From Acetobacteraceae bacterium (GTDB lineage: Bacteria; Pseudomonadota; Alphaproteobacteria; Acetobacterales; Acetobacteraceae): 64,000 nt of DNA. Location of the stretch: positions 39,317-103,316 of the forward strand of contig JALHQB010000009.1 in the NCBI GenBank assembly GCA_022842185.1, read 5' to 3'. Shown here piece by piece: positions 1 to 7,018 of this stretch. The notes under the pieces are model-generated. The model was given only the letters and a program-made list of their open reading frames with translations. It was not told the DNA's origin and searched no databases. Each line of letters starts with the position of its first letter. Position 1 is the first letter of the stretch. Both the position numbers and the translations under genes were made by a program.

Positions 1-721
1 TCATCTGGTTGCGCGTCCCGCGGCAGCGCTCGGCGAACAGGCTGCTGTCAGGCGCCACCACATCGATCTTGGACCGCACCCGGCACACCAGCCGCGTCGT
101 CATGCCCGGCGACCCGCCATGCCAGCGCACCAGCGCCATCGACCAGTCACCATAGGTCTCATAGTGCTGGAGCAGGTAATTCGCCGCCCATTCCGTCGCC
201 TTGTACGGGTCGAGCGGCCAATCCTCCCCGCCGCGAGCATGCACCGAGACATTGACCTGCATGCAGCCGGCCATGGCGCGCCCACCCGATGCGCGGATCA
301 GGCGCATCGCCTCCTCCTTGCGCGCCGGGTAATAGGCACGGCCGCCGATGCTCAACGCATGGGCGTGCAACCCACTCTCATTCAGCGCGATACCGACCAA
401 CAGCCCCTCGGGCAGGTTATGGGCACGCTCGGCCTCGCGCGCGGCATCCAGGCAGGCGGCGCGGGGTGACAGTTCCTCACGCGGGGTCGCGGGGATGGCG
501 GCGGCGACCTGCACAGGGGGCTCCGGCGGCGCACAGGCGGACAAGGCGAGCGCCCCGGCCAGCGCCGCGGCCCAGATCGGGGACAACAGGCGCCGGCCGG
601 CACGGGCACGGGCACGACGCAGGCGGTTGATCAGGCAACGCCCCCCCCGCGCAACCAGGCGCTGGGGGGCCGCACGATGTCGCCGGCTCGTCGCGGCCGG
701 CATTGCATTCGTGGTTATCAT
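1..721 (-). CDS. Lytic-transglycosylase-like lipoprotein (3' end cut by window)
   Basis: The frame is open from ATG at 721 through base 1, so the C-terminus lies outside the window. After a long basic N-region, a hydrophobic stretch ends in a lipobox (LSAC, Cys about residue 63), so an exported lipoprotein is expected. The following region resembles the SLT/goose-lysozyme fold: ALNESGLHAHALS carries the Glu-Ser of the catalytic motif, followed by GCMQVN and an A-NYLL--Y segment, as in enzymes that cleave peptidoglycan glycan strands. VirB1-like secretion accessory proteins share this fold and cannot be excluded. A second in-frame ATG at 703 is possible. An AT-rich stretch (about 780-905) upstream could hold its promoter. 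Confidence 0.7.
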   Translation of the reverse strand, partial: MITTNAMPAATSRRHRAAPQRLVARGGRCLINRLRRARARAGRRLLSPIWAAALAGALALSACAPPEPPVQVAAAIPATPREELSPRAACLDAAREAERAHNLPEGLLVGIALNESGLHAHALSIGGRAYYPARKEEAMRLIRASGGRAMAGCMQVNVSVHARGGEDWPLDPYKATEWAANYLLQHYETYGDWSMALVRWHGGSPGMTTRLVCRVRSKIDVVAPDSSLFAERCRGTRNQM

Positions 722-909
722 GCCGGCCTTCGACCACAATCGGCCGGAAAGATCAAACCGCGCCCACCATCATGCGACAGTCACCACCAGAAGAACGTAA
801 TGTGGCGGGAATGGGGCTCAGTAAAAACGAAATACACATTCCCTTCATTGCACCACCGAACTCCACCCTCTTCTATACAATACATCGAATTACAATATTT
901 CTCGGCAAA
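722..909. other. AT-rich intergenic region
   Basis: This 188 bp gap contains the most AT-rich stretch noticed in the window (about 780-905, with runs such as tatacaatacatcgaatt). It lies downstream of the ThDP gene and upstream of the lipoprotein gene, both on the minus strand, so it is the likely promoter region for the lipoprotein. I could not fix -35/-10 boxes, and there is no convincing ORF or terminator hairpin. Confidence 0.4.
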
Positions 910-2538
910 TCATCCCATGCGGACGGATGGTGCCCCCTGCCCTTCGATCAGGACATTCACGCAGGCAGGCTTGCCGCTGGCGAAGGCGCGCTCCAGCGCC
1001 GGCACCAGCTCCTCGGCCCGCGTCACGTATTCGCCATGACCACCCAGGGCGGCGGCCACCAGGTCGTAGCGCGTGCCCGGCGCCAAGCCGCAGCCATGCG
1101 CCCGCGCCACGCCGTATTCGCGCAGCTGGATCTGGTGTTCCGCATTCCAACGCGCGTCATTGCCGACCACGGCGACGAAGGGCAGACCGTGGCGATGGGC
1201 GGTATCGAACTCGGCCATGTGGAAGCCAAAGGTGCCATCCCCCAGCACCGCCAGGATGCGGGCATCGGGCCGGGCGGCGCGGGCGGCCAGCGCGAAGGGA
1301 ATGGACGGCCCGATCGCACCCGCGACGCCGTTGATGACACGGGCCGGGGCCGAGAGGATGGCCTGCGCCCATTGGCCGATCTCCCCGCCGTCACTGACCA
1401 GCACCGCGTCGGGGCTGTCCAGGAACCGGCGCAGCGCCAGGCACAGCGTCGCCGGATGGATCGGGCCTTCCGGTGCGCCCGCCAGCCCGTCCCAGGCGGC
1501 GGGACGGTGGGCGATGTGCTCGCGCAGCCGGGCCGCCCAGGCGGCGTTGGGGTGTGGCGATGCGGCAGCCGCCAGGGCGGCGACAGCCTCCGCCGCGCCG
1601 GCCATGGCGGTGACGGCGATGCGCGCGCCAAGGCTTTCGACCGCCCGCGCCAGCACCGCTTCATCCGGCTCCACCACGACGAAGCGCGCGGCGGCGGCGA
1701 TGCCCGGTGCGCGGCCGAAGCGCAGCGTGAAGTCGAGGGCCTTGCCCAGCAGCACGATCAGATCGGCCTCGGCCAGGGCCTGCGCGAAGGCGCCGAGCGA
1801 CGGGTCGCCCAACCCCCGCGGGCTTTCCATCGGCACCACCGGCAGGCCGCTGCGCGCGGCGAGTACTGCGATCGCCTCGCGTCCGGCCGGCGTGCACAGC
1901 GCCGGCGGCACCACCAGCACAGGCCGTTGCGCGCCGGCGATGGCGGCGGCGATGGCGGCCGCGGTCTCGGGCGAAAGCGGCATAGGCAGCGGCGCGAAAT
2001 CGCCCGGATCGGGCAGCGACGGCGGCGCGATCCGCGCATCCAGCACATCGGTCGGCAGCGACAGATGCACCGGCCCGGGCCGGCCTGACCGGGCCAATTG
2101 CATTGCCTGCGCAACATCCTGCGCAATGGTCTCGGCGGTCGTCGCCGTGAAGGACGCCTTGCACAGCGGTTCGGCCATGCGCGCCTGTTCCAGCTCCTGG
2201 AAGGCGCCGAGACCAAGTTCGTTCAGCGGCGCATGGCCGGACAGCAGCAGAAGCGGCACTTCCCCCGCCTGGGCGGTCGGCAGGCCCGCCACCGCATTGG
2301 TGTGCCCCTGCCCGCCGGTGACGAGGGCGACACCGCATTCCCCGGTCAGCCTGGCCCAGGCATCGGCCATGTGGACGGCGGCGGCTTCATGCCGGGTGTG
2401 GATGATGTCGATGCCCGATGCGAACAACGCATCATAGACCGGCATGATGTGGTTGCCGGACAGGCTGAAGATCCGGCTGACACCGGCCTGCTTCAACGCG
2501 TGCACCAGCATCTCCGCGCCGCGGATCGTCTCGGCCAT
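910..2538 (-). CDS. ThDP-dependent enzyme, acetolactate-synthase/decarboxylase family
   Basis: This 542-residue protein has the three-domain ThDP enzyme layout. The N-terminal PYR domain has the activating Glu (HTRHEAAAVHMAD, Glu51), a central DHS-like domain follows, and the C-terminal PP domain has the Mg/ThDP motif starting GDGTFGF (about 433) and closing in VVGND (about 460) instead of the usual NN. Relatives include acetolactate synthase, oxalyl-CoA decarboxylase, 2-hydroxyacyl-CoA lyase and glyoxylate carboligase; the substrate cannot be told from sequence. The start at 2538 is preceded by GGGAGG; an upstream ATG at 2571 would add 11 atypical residues. It is divergent from the complex-II-like operon and shares its control region, which suggests a linked pathway. 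No regulatory subunit (ilvN) is adjacent. Confidence 0.85.
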   Translation of the reverse strand: MAETIRGAEMLVHALKQAGVSRIFSLSGNHIMPVYDALFASGIDIIHTRHEAAAVHMADAWARLTGECGVALVTGGQGHTNAVAGLPTAQAGEVPLLLLSGHAPLNELGLGAFQELEQARMAEPLCKASFTATTAETIAQDVAQAMQLARSGRPGPVHLSLPTDVLDARIAPPSLPDPGDFAPLPMPLSPETAAAIAAAIAGAQRPVLVVPPALCTPAGREAIAVLAARSGLPVVPMESPRGLGDPSLGAFAQALAEADLIVLLGKALDFTLRFGRAPGIAAAARFVVVEPDEAVLARAVESLGARIAVTAMAGAAEAVAALAAAASPHPNAAWAARLREHIAHRPAAWDGLAGAPEGPIHPATLCLALRRFLDSPDAVLVSDGGEIGQWAQAILSAPARVINGVAGAIGPSIPFALAARAARPDARILAVLGDGTFGFHMAEFDTAHRHGLPFVAVVGNDARWNAEHQIQLREYGVARAHGCGLAPGTRYDLVAAALGGHGEYVTRAEELVPALERAFASGKPACVNVLIEGQGAPSVRMG

Positions 2539-2578
2539 GGGTATCCTCCCTCGTGTTTCGGCGGCCAGCACGCCACGG

Positions 2579-2597
2579 GCTGGACAGGCTGTCCAGC
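2579..2597. promoter_or_regulatory. Perfect 19 bp inverted repeat, candidate operator
   Basis: Two 9 bp arms (GCTGGACAG and CTGTCCAGC) flank a single G. The repeat is centred in the 95 bp gap between the divergent ThDP gene (start 2538) and the FeS-subunit gene (start 2634). Size, symmetry and location fit a dimeric repressor or activator site controlling both directions. No regulator gene is adjacent, so the binding protein is unknown. No U-tract follows, so a terminator is unlikely. Confidence 0.55.
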
Positions 2598-2633
2598 GCC
2601 GGTAGTCTCGTCGGCCATAGGTGGGGAACGCGC

Positions 2634-3371
2634 ATGGCCGAAGTGGCCAGCCTGAAGGTCAGCGTCTGGCGCGGCGGGGAACAGGGCCATTTCGCCCGCT
2701 TCGACGTACCGGCGCGCGAAAATCAGACCGTGCTCGACGTCGTCACCCATATCCAGCGCGAACTCGATCCCTCGCTTGCCTATCGTTTCGCCTGCCGGGT
2801 CGGCATGTGCGGGTCCTGCGCGATGACGGTGAATGGCCGGGCGCGCTGGACCTGCCGCACCCATGTGCGCAAGGTCGTCGATGCCGATGGCGCGCTGGAA
2901 TTGCGGCCGCTGGCCAACCTGCCGGTGATCCGCGACCTGGCCGCGGACCTCGCGCCCTTCTTCGACAAATGGTCGCGCGCGCATGGCACCTTCCAGCCCA
3001 AGGATGCGCGCGATGGCGCGGTCCCCGATGACTTCGCCGTGGTCCCTCCGGCATCGAAGCAGCGACGCGAAGCGGATGCCGGGATCGAATGCATCGGCTG
3101 CGCGGTCTGTTACGCGTCCTGCGACGTGGTGGCGTGGAACGGCGATTATCTCGGCCCCGCCGCGCTGAACCGCGCCTGGACCCTGGTGAATGACGTGCGC
3201 GACGGCGGGCGCGGAGAAAGGCTGGATGCGGTGGCCGGCGATGCGGGGTGCCATTCCTGCCATTCGACGCAATCCTGCACCGAACGCTGCCCGAAAAACC
3301 TCGATCCATCCGCGGCGATTGCGGGCCTGAAGCGGGTGCTGTTCTGGGACACGCTGCTGGGGCGGCGATGA
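2634..3371 (+). CDS. Complex-II-like iron-sulfur subunit
   Basis: This 245-residue protein has the succinate dehydrogenase/fumarate reductase FeS layout. A plant-type [2Fe-2S] ferredoxin domain has Cys54, 59, 62 and 74 (CRVGMCGSC...C). A C-terminal domain has a cysteine cluster at 153, 156, 159 and 163 (CIGCAVCYASC) and another at 206, 209, 215 and 219 (CHSCHSTQSCTERCPK). It would relay electrons between the flavoprotein (7015-8736) and the membrane quinone site. The start is preceded by GGTGGGGA. Its stop overlaps the next gene by 4 nt. It is first in an operon whose matching flavoprotein is last, about 4 kb away, an unusual split. It may act on a dicarboxylate other than succinate. Confidence 0.88.
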   Translation: MAEVASLKVSVWRGGEQGHFARFDVPARENQTVLDVVTHIQRELDPSLAYRFACRVGMCGSCAMTVNGRARWTCRTHVRKVVDADGALELRPLANLPVIRDLAADLAPFFDKWSRAHGTFQPKDARDGAVPDDFAVVPPASKQRREADAGIECIGCAVCYASCDVVAWNGDYLGPAALNRAWTLVNDVRDGGRGERLDAVAGDAGCHSCHSTQSCTERCPKNLDPSAAIAGLKRVLFWDTLLGRR

Positions 3372-3760
3372 GCGCGTCCGAGCGCCATGGCGAAACACCA
3401 GCCGCCGGGCGGCCGCGCAGCGCCACGACACGCGCGCAGACCCATCTGTGGGTCGCGCAGCGCGTCACCGCGATGGTGCTGGCCATCGCGGTGGTGGTGC
3501 ATCTGGTGATGATCGTCATGGCGGTGCGCGGCGGGCTGTCGGCGGCCGAGATCATCGCCCGCACCCGCGGCAATGAGGCCTGGCTGGCGTTTTACGTCGT
3601 CTTCGCACTGGCCGCCGGCGTGCATGGCGCGATCGGCCTGCGCAACATCGCCGCCGAGGCCGTCGGGCTGCGCGGGCGCGGCGCCGATCTCGCCTGGGTC
3701 GCGGCGGGGCTGGTCACGGCGGGATTCGGCATCCGCGCCGCCATCGGGTTGTATGCGTGA
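3368..3760 (+). CDS. Complex-II-like membrane anchor subunit 1
   Basis: This 130-residue protein has a polar N-terminus of about 30 residues and three hydrophobic segments (about 36-57, 75-93 and 105-125). The pattern THLWVAQRVTAMVLA...HLV and a later GVHGAIGLR resemble cytochrome b556/anchor subunits of succinate dehydrogenase and fumarate reductase, with histidines placed as possible heme ligands. ATG at 3368 overlaps the FeS-subunit stop by 4 nt, indicating translational coupling. It probably anchors the complex and forms the quinone site with the next gene. Confidence 0.75.
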   Translation: MSASERHGETPAAGRPRSATTRAQTHLWVAQRVTAMVLAIAVVVHLVMIVMAVRGGLSAAEIIARTRGNEAWLAFYVVFALAAGVHGAIGLRNIAAEAVGLRGRGADLAWVAAGLVTAGFGIRAAIGLYA

Positions 3761-4101
3761 TGGATTTGCGCGCGCGCTCGCACCCCACCTATCTCGCTTT
3801 CGTGGTCCATCGCGTCTCGGGGCTGTTGCTCGCGCTGTTCCTGCCGGTGCATTTCTGGGTGCTGGGCACGGCGATCCAGGGGGAGGCACGGCTCGACGGC
3901 TTCCTGCGCTGGACCGACAACCCGATGGCCAAGGCGGCGGAGACGCTGCTGGTCGTGCTGCTGGCGGCGCATCTGGCGGGGGGGTTGCGCGTGCTGGCGC
4001 TGGAATTCCTCGGCTGGCGGGCGCGGCAGAAGGACATGGTGGCGGCGTCGGCCGGCATCGCGCTGCTGGTCGGACTGGTGTTCCTGCTCAATGTGGTTTG
4101 A
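3760..4101 (+). CDS. Complex-II-like membrane anchor subunit 2 (cytochrome b type)
   Basis: This 113-residue protein has three predicted membrane helices. HPTYLAFVVHRVSGLLLALFLPVH matches the SdhC-type start (H-R-x-S-G), and LLAAHLAGGLRVLALEF supplies the histidine expected to bind heme b. ATG at 3760 shares its A with the preceding TGA; a GTG at 3757 is an alternative. Together with the previous gene it would make the heme/quinone membrane module. The 3' end overlaps the TauE gene by 11 nt. Confidence 0.8.
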   Translation: MDLRARSHPTYLAFVVHRVSGLLLALFLPVHFWVLGTAIQGEARLDGFLRWTDNPMAKAAETLLVVLLAAHLAGGLRVLALEFLGWRARQKDMVAASAGIALLVGLVFLLNVV

Positions 4102-4822
4102 AGCGAGTGTGGTGGCCGGGGCGTGTTTCGTCGCCGCCTTCTGCGCCGGCATGGCTGGGTTTGCCTTCGTGCTGGTGGCGGCGGGGATCCTGCTGCATGT
4201 CGTGCCGCCATCGGTCACCGCGCCGGTGCTCGTGCTGGGCAGCCTGATGGCGCAATCCATGGCGCTTCCGGCGCTGTGGAAGCATATCGAATGGCCGCGG
4301 CTGCGGTTCTTCCTCGGCGTCGCGGTACTTGGCCTGCCGGTGGGGTTGCTGGTGCTGTCGCGTGGGCCGGCGCCCACCATCGTCGCCGGGGTCGGGCTGC
4401 TGCTGGTGGTCTATTCCGGATACATGCTGGCGCGCGTTGCGATGCGGCTGGCGCCGCCCGAGGTTGGCGGCGGCCGCGCGGCCGATGCGGCGGTTGGTTT
4501 CGCCAGCGGCATACTGGGCGGTATCGGCGGTTTCGTCGGGGCGCTCCCGGCGATGTGGGCGGACATCCAGGGCTGGCCGAAGGACCGCGCGCGGGCCTTC
4601 ATGCAGCCCTTCATCGTGTTCATGCAGGCGATCACCGCGGTGGGCCTGGCCTTCGGTGGCTTCTTCACCCAGCAGGCGCTGGTGCTGACCGCGGCGGCGG
4701 TGCCGGCGCTGGTGATCGGCACGATGATCGGCCTGCGCGCCTATGTGAGGCTGCCGGCGCAGGGGTTTCGTATTATCCTGCTCGTGCTGCTGCTGGTCTC
4801 GGGTATCTCATTGTTGATCTGA
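4091..4822 (+). CDS. TauE/SafE-family membrane transporter
   Basis: This 243-residue protein is almost entirely hydrophobic, about eight helices, with two related halves and the glycine-rich loop FASGILGGIGGFVGALPAMW typical of TauE/SafE (sulfite exporter/DUF81) proteins. The family exports small anions such as sulfite or sulfonates, but most members are uncharacterised. It overlaps the upstream anchor gene by 11 nt and is followed 18 nt later by the fumarase alpha gene, so it belongs to the same transcript. It may move a substrate or product of the operon enzymes (inference). A second TauE homologue lies at 16518-17312. Confidence 0.85.
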   Translation: MWFEASVVAGACFVAAFCAGMAGFAFVLVAAGILLHVVPPSVTAPVLVLGSLMAQSMALPALWKHIEWPRLRFFLGVAVLGLPVGLLVLSRGPAPTIVAGVGLLLVVYSGYMLARVAMRLAPPEVGGGRAADAAVGFASGILGGIGGFVGALPAMWADIQGWPKDRARAFMQPFIVFMQAITAVGLAFGGFFTQQALVLTAAAVPALVIGTMIGLRAYVRLPAQGFRIILLVLLLVSGISLLI

Positions 4823-4840
4823 CCGGAGGAAACAGGCGCC

Positions 4841-5749
4841 ATGACGCTGATGACGAAGCCTGGGATCGAACCCCTGCGGATCGAACCCGAAGCGATCGAG
4901 GAAGCCGCGAAGCTTCTCTACATCCGCGCGTGCAAGATCCTGCCTGACGACATCAAGGCCGGCTTCGCGCGGCTCGACGGGTCGGAGACCGACGCCACGG
5001 CCAAGACCATCCTCGCCACCATGATCGAGAACATCGGCGTGGCGGAACGGATGGACAACCTGCTGTGCCAGGACACGGGCATCCCGATCTTCAATGTGCT
5101 GGTCGGTCGCAACGTGCAGGTCGATGGCTGGGCGCTGAAGCAGGCCATCGCGCGCGGCACCGAACGCGCCACGCGCGACCACCCGCTGCGCTCATCCGTC
5201 GTGCACCCGATCACGCGCAGGAACGAACACACCTCCTGCGGCGAACGGGTTCCCGTCATCAACATCGACTTCACCGATGTGGAACGCGAATTGCGGATCG
5301 AGATGATCCCCAAGGGTTCCGGTTCCGAGAACGGATCGTTCCTGCAGATGCTGATCCCCGCCGATGGCGTCGCAGCGGTGAAGCGCTTCGTGGTGGACCG
5401 GGTGATCCAGGCCGGCGGCAAGGTCTGCCCGCCCACCATCGTCGGCGTGGGCGTTGGCGGCACGTCGGATCTGTGCATGCACTTGGCGAAGGTGGCGGCG
5501 ACGCGGCCCCTCGGGTCGCGCTGCGCCGATGCGGAAGGTGCCGCGCTGGAAGCCGCGCTGTCGGAGGCGGTGAACAGCCTTGGCATCGGCCCGCAGGGGC
5601 TGGGTGGCGATTCCACCGCCTTCGCCGTGCATGTCGAAACCGCCGCGACGCACATCACGATGAATCCCGTCGCGGTGAACATCCAGTGCCATTCGGCGCG
5701 GCGCGCCAGCGCGACCTTCACCGCCGACGGCATCCGGATCGGCTTCTGA
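4841..5749 (+). CDS. Class I fumarase / L-tartrate dehydratase-type alpha subunit
   Basis: This 302-residue protein matches the N-terminal catalytic part of oxygen-sensitive [4Fe-4S] fumarases and the TtdA subunit of tartrate dehydratase. CQDTGIPIFNVLVG, GSGSENGSFLQML, VCPPTIVGVGVGGTSD and a late IQCHSARR supply the cluster cysteines and active-site loops. It would add or remove water on a C4 dicarboxylate together with the beta subunit at 6249-6857. ATG follows a strong GGAGG. The alpha and beta genes are separated by an acetyltransferase gene, unusual because they normally abut or are fused. Fumarase and tartrate dehydratase cannot be separated by motif alone. Confidence 0.88.
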   Translation: MTLMTKPGIEPLRIEPEAIEEAAKLLYIRACKILPDDIKAGFARLDGSETDATAKTILATMIENIGVAERMDNLLCQDTGIPIFNVLVGRNVQVDGWALKQAIARGTERATRDHPLRSSVVHPITRRNEHTSCGERVPVINIDFTDVERELRIEMIPKGSGSENGSFLQMLIPADGVAAVKRFVVDRVIQAGGKVCPPTIVGVGVGGTSDLCMHLAKVAATRPLGSRCADAEGAALEAALSEAVNSLGIGPQGLGGDSTAFAVHVETAATHITMNPVAVNIQCHSARRASATFTADGIRIGF

Positions 5750-6252
5750 TGATCGCCATCGCCGAGGCCACGCCGAACGACCGTACGGCCCTGATGGTCC
5801 TGCTGTCCGAGATGGGCCGCTTCTATGCCGAACGCACCGATGTGGAACACCTCGCCCGCGCCGCCGAGGCGTTGACCACCCCCGGTGGCCGGGCGGGCCC
5901 CTTCTGCCTGCTGGCCCGGCTGCGCGACCTGCCGGCCGGCTTCGTCTCGATGTCGGGCTTCTTCCCCGCCTTCGACTTCAGTTGGGGGCTGCTGCTGAAA
6001 GACATATACGTCGCCGAGGCGCATCGCGGCGCCGGCGTGGGCCGTGCCCTGATGACCGAGGCGATGCGCTTCGCCACCGCCGGCCACTACACGCGCGTGG
6101 ACTGGACGACGGATGGCACCAACGGCCGCGCGCAGGCGTTCTACGAAGGGCTGGGGATCGCGCCGTCGGGGAAGGTCTATTACCGCCTGACCGGCAGCGC
6201 GCTGAACGCGGCGGCCTGCGGTGACTGGCCCCCGGAAGGAGACGCGCCGTGA
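5749..6252 (+). CDS. GNAT-family N-acetyltransferase
   Basis: This 167-residue protein has the GNAT fold. LLLKDIYVAEAHRGAGVGRALM carries beta strand 4 and the acetyl-CoA pyrophosphate loop (R-G-A-G-V-G-R-A), and a late AQAFYEGLGIAPSGKVYYRL gives the usual end. The acceptor is unknown; it could be a small amine or a protein lysine. ATG at 5749 overlaps the TGA of the alpha subunit by 1 nt, and its stop overlaps the GTG of the beta subunit by 4 nt, so it is coupled inside the operon. Its position between two subunits of one enzyme suggests a maintained role or a historical insertion. Confidence 0.85.
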   Translation: MIAIAEATPNDRTALMVLLSEMGRFYAERTDVEHLARAAEALTTPGGRAGPFCLLARLRDLPAGFVSMSGFFPAFDFSWGLLLKDIYVAEAHRGAGVGRALMTEAMRFATAGHYTRVDWTTDGTNGRAQAFYEGLGIAPSGKVYYRLTGSALNAAACGDWPPEGDAP

Positions 6253-6857
6253 CGCACCACATCCTGCCGATGCCGATCACCGAGGCGCAGGTGCGCAACC
6301 TGCGCGCCGGCGACACGGTGACGCTCGAGGAAACGCTGTATGGCATCCGCGACGCGACGCAGATCCACATGTTCGACCAGGGCCGGCGGACGAAGTTCGA
6401 CCTGCGCGGCCATGCGGTGATCCACACCGCGCCCAACCTGCGCAAGGTGGACCGGTCCGGCACCAACCATTCGGGCTATGAGGCAGTGTGCGTCGGCACC
6501 ACCACATCGGACCGTATGGAACGCTTCACCCGCCCGCTGATGGAACGCGAGGGCGTGCGCATCATCATCGGCAAGGGTGGTCTGCGCGACGGTTCGCTGG
6601 AGGCCTTCCGTGACATCGGCGGCGCCTATCTCGCCGTGGTCGGCGGGGCGGCGGCGCTGGAGACGACGTGGATCGAGGCGGTGGAGGATGTCGATCTCGA
6701 CGACCTGAACCCTGAGGCGCTCTACAAATTCCGTATCAAGGGCTTCGGGCCGCTGCTGGTGGCGATGGATTCCCATGGCGGCAGCCTGTTTGCCACGGTG
6801 AATGCGGAAGCCGCCAGGCGTCGCCAGGCGGTGCTGGAAAAGCTGGGCGCGGCATGA
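6249..6857 (+). CDS. Class I fumarase / L-tartrate dehydratase-type beta subunit
   Basis: This 202-residue protein matches the C-terminal domain of class I fumarases (TtdB-like). Visible motifs are GDTVTLEETLYGIRDATQIH, TTTSDRMERF (family GPTTSxRM) and IIIGKGGLRDG. The usual HAGP near residue 55 reads HTAP. It pairs with the alpha subunit at 4841-5749 to complete the hydratase active site. The start is GTG overlapping the acetyltransferase stop (GTGA). The 3' end overlaps the next small ORF (ATGA). Confidence 0.87.
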   Translation: MTHHILPMPITEAQVRNLRAGDTVTLEETLYGIRDATQIHMFDQGRRTKFDLRGHAVIHTAPNLRKVDRSGTNHSGYEAVCVGTTTSDRMERFTRPLMEREGVRIIIGKGGLRDGSLEAFRDIGGAYLAVVGGAAALETTWIEAVEDVDLDDLNPEALYKFRIKGFGPLLVAMDSHGGSLFATVNAEAARRRQAVLEKLGAA

Positions 6858-7018
6858 TGGTGCTGCTTCCCCTGTACTTGTTCCTCCAGGTCCTCCCGCC
6901 GCCGTTCGGGCAGATCGTGTCCATGCTGGTGCTGGGCACAGCCTCGGGCGGTATCGACCATGCGATGCCGGCGGATTGCAACTGCGGCGTTCCAGAACAT
7001 CCGCGGGGACCGCGATGA
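6854..7018 (+). CDS. Small hypothetical protein, 54 residues
   Basis: An ATG overlaps the beta-subunit stop (ATGA), and the ORF's own stop overlaps the flavoprotein start (ATGA), exactly filling the 157 bp between the two genes. The product begins with a hydrophobic segment (MMVLLPLYLFLQVLPPPFG) and ends in a short Cys-containing tail (PADCNCGVPEHPRG). I recognise no family. The coupled start and stop, and the match to the overlap style of the whole operon, argue that it is real; its short length and lack of a recognised homologue argue caution. It could be a membrane-associated accessory of the complex or a translated spacer that carries ribosomes into the flavoprotein gene. Confidence 0.45.
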   Translation: MMVLLPLYLFLQVLPPPFGQIVSMLVLGTASGGIDHAMPADCNCGVPEHPRGPR

